DNA from: DTU018 sp003444615
GTDB lineage: Bacteria; Bacillota; Syntrophomonadia; Syntrophomonadales; Syntrophomonadaceae
Reading direction: 5' to 3'
Assembly: GCA_049656905.1 (NCBI GenBank)
Contig: JBASMO010000165.1
Coordinates: 1 to 11,384 of the forward strand
Length of the DNA: 11,384 bases
Shown: positions 6,185 through 11,384 of the stretch, one piece after another
Layout of the letters: each line of letters begins with the position of its first letter
Position numbering within the stretch: the stretch's first letter is position 1
The notes under the pieces: model-generated
What the model was told of the DNA's origin: nothing
What the model saw: the letters and a program-made list of their open reading frames with translations, nothing else
Database searches by the model: none
Made by a program: the position numbers and the translations under genes

Positions 6185-7801
6185 ATGGCCAAGTTACCTG
6201 CTAAAGAGGAAATGCTGCAATATAAATATAATGTCCCTGCCACGAACTGGATGAATACTCCTGTGGATTTCAAACCGGGCACGTTTTGCTATGGTGCCAA
6301 GGGCAAGAACCTTCAGATTGTAGGTCTCCCTAATGCCCGGGACTGGTCGCCCAGTGATGCTGACTGGAAACTGCCGGAGAATTGGCAGGAGATAATTCTG
6401 GAAGGTATGGCCGAGCGCCTTTCCAAATACCGGTCTTTTAGGCTCTTTATGGATGTTTGTGTGCGCTGTGGTGCCTGCGCTGATAAATGCCATTTCTATA
6501 TGGGATCGGGTGATCCTAAAAACATGCCGGTTTTGAGAGCGGAACTGTTGCGGTCAGTTTATAAACGCTATTTCACTACCTCCGGCAAGTTGTTTGGGCA
6601 TCTGGTAGGCGCTCGCGATCTGACCGAAGATGTCCTGAAAGAGTGGTGGTACTATTTCTTCCAATGTACGGAGTGCCGCCGCTGCTCAGTGTTCTGCCCT
6701 TATGGGATAGATCAGGCGGAAATTACTATCATGGGCAGAGAGCTATTGAATCTGTTGGGATTGAATATTGAATGGATCGCCGGCCCGGTGGCTAACTGTT
6801 ACATAAAAGGGAATCATGTAGGCATGGAACCACAGGGGATCGTAAGCAATGTGGAATTTATGTGTGAGGATATCGAAACCATCACCGGTAAGGTGATCAA
6901 ACCATCCTTTAACCGTAAGGGTGCTGAAATTCTTTTTGTTGTTCCCTCAGGTGATCTCTTTGCTGAGCCAGGCATTTATACCTGCATGGGTTATTTGATG
7001 CTTTTTGAACAATTGGGCTTGGATTATACCTTGAGTACTTACGCTTCTGAAGGGGGTAATTTCGGTTTTTTTACCTCCAACGAGATGGCCAAAAGGCTCA
7101 ATGCCAAAATTTACGCGGAAGCCAAACGGCTGGGAGTTAAGTGGATATTAGGCGGTGAGTGCGGCCATATGTGGCGGGTCATCAATCAGTATATGGAAAC
7201 CTGGCATGGTCCGGCCGATTTTTTGGAAGAACCGGTTTCACCGATAACCGGAACGAAATTTACCAATGCTAAATCCACCAAAATGGTTCATATTACGGAG
7301 TTTACCGCTGATCTTATCTACCATAATAAAATTAAATTGGATCCCAGCCGTAACGACCACTTACGGGTCACTTTCCATGATTCCTGTAACCCGACTAGAG
7401 CCATGGGACTCATGGAGGAACCCCGCTATATCATCAAACATGTTTGCAACCATTTTTATGAAATGCCTGAGGAAACCATACGGGAAAAAACTCTTTGCTG
7501 TGGCAGCGGGTCAGGCCTTAATGCCGGGGAAAACATGGAACTCCGTTTACGGGGAGGGTTCCCCCGCGCCAATGCGGTTAAACATGTCCGGGACAACCAC
7601 GGTGTAAATGTGTTGGCTAATGTGTGTGCCGTAGACCGGGCAGCCCTTCCTGCATTAATGGATTACTGGGTTCCGGGAGTTGATGTAATGGGCGTACATG
7701 AGCTGCTGGGCAATGCTTTGGTAATGGATGGCGAAATCGAACGAACTCTTGACCTGAGGCTCCAACCACTACCTGGTAAAGGGGTGGATAGTGATGTATA
7801 A
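6185..7801 (+). CDS. dsrK: DsrK, HdrD-like catalytic Fe-S subunit
   Basis: A 538-residue cytoplasmic Fe-S protein of the heterodisulfide-reductase D family. Two ferredoxin motifs are complete in their first four cysteines: C92, C95, C98, C102 (CVRCGACADKC) and C161, C164, C167, C171 (CTECRRCSVFC). A C-terminal CCG-type site follows: C401 (HDSCNPTR), C438-C439 (LCCGSGSG) and C481 (NVCAVDRA); C326 (GECGHMW) is an additional candidate. In HdrD the last part of the CCG motif is CxxC, but here it reads CxxD. The unusual [4Fe-4S] cluster of DsrK is thought to reduce the DsrC disulfide/trisulfide. The start is ATG 6185, with AAGGAG at 6172-6177. The frame is open to 6113, but that would lie within dsrM without a ribosome binding site. 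The end overlaps dsrJ by 8 nt. Confidence 0.97.
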   Translation: MAKLPAKEEMLQYKYNVPATNWMNTPVDFKPGTFCYGAKGKNLQIVGLPNARDWSPSDADWKLPENWQEIILEGMAERLSKYRSFRLFMDVCVRCGACADKCHFYMGSGDPKNMPVLRAELLRSVYKRYFTTSGKLFGHLVGARDLTEDVLKEWWYYFFQCTECRRCSVFCPYGIDQAEITIMGRELLNLLGLNIEWIAGPVANCYIKGNHVGMEPQGIVSNVEFMCEDIETITGKVIKPSFNRKGAEILFVVPSGDLFAEPGIYTCMGYLMLFEQLGLDYTLSTYASEGGNFGFFTSNEMAKRLNAKIYAEAKRLGVKWILGGECGHMWRVINQYMETWHGPADFLEEPVSPITGTKFTNAKSTKMVHITEFTADLIYHNKIKLDPSRNDHLRVTFHDSCNPTRAMGLMEEPRYIIKHVCNHFYEMPEETIREKTLCCGSGSGLNAGENMELRLRGGFPRANAVKHVRDNHGVNVLANVCAVDRAALPALMDYWVPGVDVMGVHELLGNALVMDGEIERTLDLRLQPLPGKGVDSDV

Positions 7802-8186
7802 CGGCGGAAAGATAATCACTGGTTTGGTCATTTTCGTATTATTGATCTCAGCGCCCTTTTTGCTGAATGTGGGCCAGGCTAATGAACTGCCGGAAATCAG
7901 TCTGGATACACCAGCAATCAATCAGCTAAGTGAAAAGCAGTGTGTTGAATCAGTTGAATTTATGCGCAGCCAGCATCCTCAGCTGTTAAATGATTGGCGT
8001 GATCAGGTGGTACGCGAAGGGGAGTCCATCTATGTCAGCAGTTCCGGGGAAAGGTATGAAATGAGTTTGGACAATAACTGCCTGCAGTGCCATTCCAATC
8101 AAAGTCAATTCTGTGATGCTTGTCATACCTATACGTCAGTGGAGCTGTATTGTTGGGATTGTCACGGTGGAGGTATAGCAAAATGA
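7794..8186 (+). CDS. dsrJ: DsrJ, membrane-anchored triheme cytochrome c
   Basis: A 130-residue protein with an uncleaved-looking N-terminal membrane anchor (residues 7-25), which would place it on the outer face of the cytoplasmic membrane. Three CxxCH heme c sites are packed near the C-terminus: C96-H100, C107-H111 and C120-H124. Upstream, C50 in KQCVESVEFMRSQHP matches the conserved Cys that is an unusual axial heme ligand in DsrJ of other organisms; His61 and other His residues are possible partners. Start: a GTG (7791) and an ATG (7794) are adjacent. ATG is preferred because AAAGGGGTGG (7778-7786) is then at 7 nt rather than 4. The gene overlaps dsrK by 8 nt and dsrO by 4 nt (ATGA). It needs a cytochrome c maturation system, which is not in the window. 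Confidence 0.95.
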   Translation: MYNGGKIITGLVIFVLLISAPFLLNVGQANELPEISLDTPAINQLSEKQCVESVEFMRSQHPQLLNDWRDQVVREGESIYVSSSGERYEMSLDNNCLQCHSNQSQFCDACHTYTSVELYCWDCHGGGIAK

Positions 8187-8968
8187 ACAGACGAGATTTT
8201 CTAAAGAGTATAGCTGCTGCCGGTTTAGGCGGAGCACTGGTATTCCATGGTCTGGACAAATTCGGTACTGAGGCTGCTGATATAGTACCCAACAGCAAAA
8301 GGCTGCAGGCTAAACATTGGGGCATGGTCATTGATGTAAGCAAATTTAATACCGCTGAAGATTTTCAGGCAGTGGCCCAGGCATGTCACCAGTATCACAA
8401 TGTGCCGGATATTGATAATTCCAAGCATGAAGTGAAGTGGATCTGGCAGGAGGATTTTGAACACACTTTTGCGGAATTGGAAAGCAGGTATTTAAGTGAA
8501 AATATACAGAAATTAAAATTTCCGGTTTTATGCAATCACTGTGAAAACCCCATGTGCGTGCGGGTGTGTCCTACTCAGGCTACGTTTAAGCGTGCTGATG
8601 GGGTAGTAGTGATGGATTTTCACCGCTGCATCGGCTGCAGGTATTGCATGGCCGCCTGTCCCTACGGTGCCAGAAGTTTTAATTTCTTTGATCCTCGTCC
8701 CTACATCGAAGAAATAAACAGTGAAGTTCCCACCCGAACCAAAGGCGTGGTGGAAAAGTGCAATTTTTGTATGGAACGGTTGGATAAGGGGCTGCTGCCC
8801 GTATGTGTGGAAGCATCAAAGGGAGCTATTATGTTTGGCGATCTGGAAGACCCCAACTCCCAAGTCCGCCAAGTGCTCAGAGACAATTTTTCTATTCGCC
8901 GCAAAGTCGAACTTGGGACTGGACCCAGTGTGTACTACATAATCGGAGGAGGCGGAGAGGGTGCTTGA
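8183..8968 (+). CDS. dsrO: DsrO, Tat-exported ferredoxin-like Fe-S subunit
   Basis: A 261-residue protein with a twin-arginine signal, MNRRDFLK, followed by a hydrophobic stretch (about residues 9-21), so it acts outside the cytoplasmic membrane next to DsrJ and DsrP. Cysteines: C68 (ACHQYHNVP); C117, C120, C125, C129; C149, C152, C155, C159; C193, C196, C208. Compared with the 16-Cys pattern of NrfC/PhsB-type proteins, motif I keeps only its fourth Cys and motif IV lacks its fourth (Ser212). Because these two motifs share clusters, this fits loss of exactly one cluster, leaving three [4Fe-4S]. The start ATG 8183 overlaps the dsrJ stop, and GGAGG in the dsrJ end (8168-8172) serves as ribosome binding site. 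An in-frame ATG at 8120 would hide the Tat signal inside the protein. The end overlaps dsrP by 8 nt. Confidence 0.95.
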   Translation: MNRRDFLKSIAAAGLGGALVFHGLDKFGTEAADIVPNSKRLQAKHWGMVIDVSKFNTAEDFQAVAQACHQYHNVPDIDNSKHEVKWIWQEDFEHTFAELESRYLSENIQKLKFPVLCNHCENPMCVRVCPTQATFKRADGVVVMDFHRCIGCRYCMAACPYGARSFNFFDPRPYIEEINSEVPTRTKGVVEKCNFCMERLDKGLLPVCVEASKGAIMFGDLEDPNSQVRQVLRDNFSIRRKVELGTGPSVYYIIGGGGEGA

Positions 8969-10139
8969 GAAGGCGTTGTATGGAAGCAAACGTTATTATG
9001 CCTGGGTTGGGCTGTTAATGATTCTGATTGTCATTGGTTTGGTTGCCTATCTCAAGCAGTTCAATTACGGCTTAGGTGTTACTGGACTTAGCCGGGATGT
9101 GAGCTGGGGGCTGTATATTTCCCAGTTCACCTTCATGGTGGGGGTAGCAGCTTCAGCAGTTATGGTGGCCATCCCTTACTATCTCCACGATTATAAAACT
9201 TTTGGAAGAATCGTGATTCTAGGTGAATTTTTAGCGGTGGCTGCGGTGGTGACATGCGTACTATTTATATTTGTGGATTTGGGGCAGCCCACCCGCGTTC
9301 TTAATATAGTGCTGCATCCAACTCCGGGTTCCATAATGTTTTGGGACATGGTTGTATTAACCGGTTATCTGGTGCTGAATTTTGTCATTGGCTGGTCGGT
9401 GTTGGGATATGAGAAGAAGGGGTTTCCGGCTCCGCACTGGGTAAAGGTACTAACCTATATAGCTATTCCGTGGGCAATCAGTATTCATACCGTGACCGCC
9501 TTTCTTTATGCGGGTTTGCCCGGTAAGCACTACTGGTTGACGGCAATTATGGCTGCCCGGTTCCTGGCATCGGCTTTTGCAGCTGGTCCGGCTCTGCTTA
9601 TCATTATCTGTATGATAATGCGCAAATTAACGTCTTTTAAGACCTCAACCCGGGCTATCCAGTCCCTGGCAACCATCGTGGTTTACGCCATGATAGCTAA
9701 TGTATTTTTCTTCCTGTTGGAGGTATTCACGGCTTTCTACAGTAATATACCGGGTCATATGGCCACTTTTCAGTATTTGTTTGCTGGTCTGGGTGGACAT
9801 AATAACCTTGTCCCACTTATGTGGAGTGCCGCGGTATTGGCTTTTCTGGGTATTATCCTGTTGCTGATCCCCAAATGGCGACGCAATGAAAAAGTGCTTT
9901 TCCTGGCCCTGATAGCGGTATTTGTGGCAGCGTGGCTGGACAAAGGCATTGGTTTGGTTCTGGGGGGATTTGTTCCCAATGCCCTTGGACACGTTACAGA
10001 ATATATTCCTACCGGGGCAGAATTAGCCATCATTATGGGTGTTTACGCAATTGGGCTGCTGATACTAACAGTGTTGTACAAGGTGGTGATTGCGGTAAGG
10101 GAGCAGAGTATCGATAATAACCAAAGTGAAGCTCTTTAA
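8961..10139 (+). CDS. dsrP: DsrP, NrfD-family integral membrane subunit
   Basis: A 392-residue, strongly hydrophobic protein with about ten membrane segments (roughly residues 13-31, 51-71, 84-106, 128-149, 163-185, 195-220, 238-260, 284-304, 312-337 and 353-377). Family features include VDLGQPTRVLNIVLHP (residues 105-120) and TPGSIMFWD (121-129). Buried or near-buried polar residues such as E90, D106, H176 and E254 could serve quinone binding or proton movement, as proposed for the NrfD family. It is the menaquinone-interacting anchor for DsrO and DsrJ. The start is GTG 8961 with AGGAGG at 8947-8952 (8-nt gap) inside the end of dsrO. No ATG fits without losing the first helix. It is the last of the coupled genes; 65 nt then separate it from dsrC. 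Confidence 0.95.
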   Translation: MLEKALYGSKRYYAWVGLLMILIVIGLVAYLKQFNYGLGVTGLSRDVSWGLYISQFTFMVGVAASAVMVAIPYYLHDYKTFGRIVILGEFLAVAAVVTCVLFIFVDLGQPTRVLNIVLHPTPGSIMFWDMVVLTGYLVLNFVIGWSVLGYEKKGFPAPHWVKVLTYIAIPWAISIHTVTAFLYAGLPGKHYWLTAIMAARFLASAFAAGPALLIIICMIMRKLTSFKTSTRAIQSLATIVVYAMIANVFFFLLEVFTAFYSNIPGHMATFQYLFAGLGGHNNLVPLMWSAAVLAFLGIILLLIPKWRRNEKVLFLALIAVFVAAWLDKGIGLVLGGFVPNALGHVTEYIPTGAELAIIMGVYAIGLLILTVLYKVVIAVREQSIDNNQSEAL

Positions 10140-10156
10140 CAATCAGTATGGTGATT

Positions 10157-10176
10157 ATGCCAGAAACTCTGGTCAT
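10157..10176 (+). repeat. Small hairpin between dsrP and dsrC
   Basis: CCAGA (10160-10164), a 3-nt loop AAC, and TCTGG (10168-10172), extended by ATG/CAT with one bulged T. It is followed by AAAATACATTTAAT, so it is not a terminator. It could mark a processing point that frees an abundant dsrC message from the long operon transcript. Confidence 0.4.
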
Positions 10177-10204
10177 AAAATACATTTAATAAAGGAGGAT
10201 TAAC

Positions 10205-10522
10205 ATGCCAGAATTAAAAGTTGGAGACCGTGTGGTGTTATTAGATGAAGATGGATTCCTGGATAATCCTGACGACTGGAATGAAGAGGTGGCAGCAGCA
10301 TTAGCTTCCACAGAAGAAGTAGAAGAATTAACGGAGGAACATTGGGAAATTATTAATTATTTGCGTAAATACTATGCCGATTTTGGAGTGGCTCCCATGA
10401 TAAGAAAACTATTAAAAGACACCGGGAAAACCCAAGCAGAGATATACAACCTATTCCCCAGCGGCCCGGGCAAAGGTGCCTGTAAAATCGCAGGTTTACC
10501 TAAACCCACCGGTTGCGTATAG
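10205..10522 (+). CDS. dsrC: DsrC, sulfur carrier and DsrAB/DsrMK co-substrate
   Basis: A 105-residue protein, the usual DsrC length. N-terminal DEDGFLDNPDDWNEE and the middle WEIINYLRKYY are typical DsrC/TusE segments. The mobile C-terminal arm GACKIAGLPKPTGCV has both redox cysteines, C93 and C104 (C-x10-C, the latter penultimate). Having both separates true DsrC from TusE-like or regulatory relatives with one Cys. Known role: accepts sulfur from DsrAB as a trisulfide between these cysteines, which DsrK then reduces. The ATG at 10205 has a very strong AAGGAGG (10192-10198), fitting a protein needed in large amounts. Placement directly after dsrMKJOP puts the soluble substrate beside its membrane reductase. 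A clear hairpin follows 11 nt after the stop. Confidence 0.97.
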   Translation: MPELKVGDRVVLLDEDGFLDNPDDWNEEVAAALASTEEVEELTEEHWEIINYLRKYYADFGVAPMIRKLLKDTGKTQAEIYNLFPSGPGKGACKIAGLPKPTGCV

Positions 10523-10533
10523 TACCATTAATT

Positions 10534-10567
10534 GAAACGGCGGACCTTTTGACAGGTCCGCTGTTTC
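10534..10567 (+). terminator. Terminator-like hairpin closing the dsr locus
   Basis: GAAACGGCGGACCT (10534-10547) pairs with AGGTCCGCTGTTTC (10554-10567): 14 bp including one G-U pair, with a 6-nt loop TTTGAC. The downstream TTACTATTAATGG is AT-rich but has only a poor T-run, so termination may be partial. Position 11 nt after the dsrC stop and before a promoter supports its role as the end of the operon. Confidence 0.8.
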
Positions 10568-10603
10568 TTACTATTAATGGAGAAACGTCCAGGCTGTTAT
10601 ATA

Positions 10604-10612
10604 TGGTATAAT
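10604..10612 (+). promoter_or_regulatory. Extended -10 promoter for the LysR gene
   Basis: TGGTATAAT is a perfect extended -10 element (TGn directly before TATAAT at 10607-10612). No good -35 is found 17 nt upstream (AACGTC at 10584-10589), as is common for extended -10 promoters. Transcription would begin near 10619, about 44 nt before the LysR start. Confidence 0.65.
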
Positions 10613-10662
10613 ATTATAGGCAGATTGAATGAAAAATTAATTTGCAAAAGGCGGAAGATGGC

Positions 10663-11384
10663 GTGTACCAACAGGAATTTATTGTTTTCAAAGCTGTTGC
10701 GGAAACCAAGAATATAACTATGGCCGCAAAGCAGCTGCACATCAGCCAACCGGCGGTTAGTCTGCAAATACAAAACATTGAAAATTACTATGGAGCCAAG
10801 TTTTTTAATCGCAGTAATAAAGGAGTTACTTTAACTAAGGCGGGACACATTTTCTACGATTATGTATGTAAAATGCTGGATATGTTAACCAGAGTCCAGG
10901 AAGAGATTAATGAACTGGCTGAGGATCACGGTGGCGAGGTGGAAATAGGGGCGACTTTGACCATAGGTGAATATGTTCTTCCTAATATTTTAGCCTGTTT
11001 GTATATGATAAGACCGGATATCGATTTTAAGGTTACTATAGCCAATACAGAGACTATTGCCAGGGACATACTGGAAAGAAAGTATCGTATCGCCCTGGTA
11101 GAAGGCCCCATACCTGAAAACAAGGATTTGGTAGTTGAGAATTTTTGGCATGATGAGTTAGTGGTAGTAGTACCCTATCATCACCCATGGGCTCAAAAAG
11201 GCAGTATAACTTTAAATGAGCTTACCAAAGCGAAATTGATCCTCAGAGAAGTGGGGTCGGGCACTCGCAAGGTAATCGAACTCTTTTTTGCAGAAAAAGG
11301 GTTCAAGTTATCAGATTTCAATATCACTATGGAATTGGGCAGTACCCAGTCCATTAAGAATGTGGTAGCTGCCGGTTTAGGTGT
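10663..11384 (+). CDS. LysR-family transcriptional regulator, 3' truncated
   Basis: 240 codons are visible and the frame stays open to the window edge; full family members have about 290-310 residues. The N-terminal winged helix-turn-helix covers about residues 5-62, with MAAKQLHISQPAVSLQIQNI as the recognition region and GVTLTKAG after it. The ligand-binding domain starts near residue 88 (EVEIGATLTIGEYVLP) and contains a typical first lobe plus VVPYHHPW and ILREVGSGTR from the second lobe. The effector cannot be read from sequence. GTG at 10663 is the best start, with AAGGCGG upstream (10648-10654); an in-frame TTG lies at 10642, and a stop at 10630 bounds the frame. It has its own promoter after the dsr terminator, in the same orientation. 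It may regulate dsr or an unrelated downstream gene; CysL/CysB-like regulators of sulfur genes are one possibility. Confidence 0.93.
   Translation, partial: MYQQEFIVFKAVAETKNITMAAKQLHISQPAVSLQIQNIENYYGAKFFNRSNKGVTLTKAGHIFYDYVCKMLDMLTRVQEEINELAEDHGGEVEIGATLTIGEYVLPNILACLYMIRPDIDFKVTIANTETIARDILERKYRIALVEGPIPENKDLVVENFWHDELVVVVPYHHPWAQKGSITLNELTKAKLILREVGSGTRKVIELFFAEKGFKLSDFNITMELGSTQSIKNVVAAGLG

Noticed and set aside
7266..7607. 113-codon + strand frame inside dsrK
   Set aside because: It is out of frame within conserved DsrK sequence and has no domain features.
8120..8182. Extended N-terminus of dsrO from 8120
   Set aside because: It would bury the twin-arginine signal and overlap the dsrJ heme sites; ATG 8183 is clearly better.
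8721..9018. Short + strand frames overlapping the dsrO end and dsrP start
   Set aside because: They lie across well-supported dsrO/dsrP coding sequence and look like frame shadows.
1..11384. Mobile element, CRISPR or RNA genes
   Set aside because: No transposase, integrase, terminal repeats, regularly spaced repeats, tRNA or rRNA-like sequence was seen on reading both strands.

Overview
The window is an almost complete dissimilatory sulfite reductase (dsr) locus, with every gene on the + strand. In order: the 3' part of an FAD/NAD(P) disulfide reductase carrying a C-terminal rhodanese domain (CoA-disulfide/persulfide reductase type); a small 2[4Fe-4S] ferredoxin; dsrA, dsrB and dsrD; a stand-alone RsbRD-N-type domain protein; the membrane complex dsrM-dsrK-dsrJ-dsrO-dsrP; dsrC; a terminator-like hairpin; and the 5' part of a LysR-family regulator that runs off the window. 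I see no RNA gene, CRISPR array, transposon or phage gene.

Organism: an anaerobic sulfite- or sulfate-reducing bacterium. DsrD and DsrC with both C-terminal cysteines point to the reductive, not the sulfur-oxidising, version of the pathway. Strong AGGAGG-type ribosome binding sites, TTG/GTG starts and a perfect extended -10 promoter (TGnTATAAT) fit a Gram-positive (Firmicutes/Clostridia-type) host. This is an inference: a moderate-GC deltaproteobacterium or Nitrospirota member is not excluded. As I recall, most Gram-positive sulfate reducers carry only dsrMK, so a full dsrMKJOP would be notable if the host is a Firmicute.

How it works together (known family biology): ferredoxin and/or DsrC supply electrons to DsrAB, which reduces sulfite on siroheme-[4Fe-4S]. 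DsrD stimulates DsrAB. The product is a DsrC trisulfide, which the membrane complex reduces. DsrM (cytochrome b) and DsrK (HdrD-like Fe-S subunit) work on the quinone/cytoplasmic side, and DsrJ (triheme c), DsrO (Tat-exported ferredoxin-like) and DsrP (NrfD-like membrane protein) on the outer side. The CoA-disulfide-reductase-like enzyme upstream could handle persulfide or polysulfide.

Layout of expression: fdx-dsrABD forms one block with good individual ribosome binding sites. Two consecutive hairpins lacking U-tracts (4626-4685) separate it from the RsbRD-N-like gene. From that gene through dsrP the reading frames overlap by 4-8 nt or are 4 nt apart, which suggests tight translational coupling. 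dsrC follows after 65 nt containing a small hairpin, and a 14-bp hairpin closes the locus. The LysR gene has its own promoter. sat, aprAB, qmo and dsrN are not in the window, so sulfate versus sulfite as the physiological substrate cannot be decided here.
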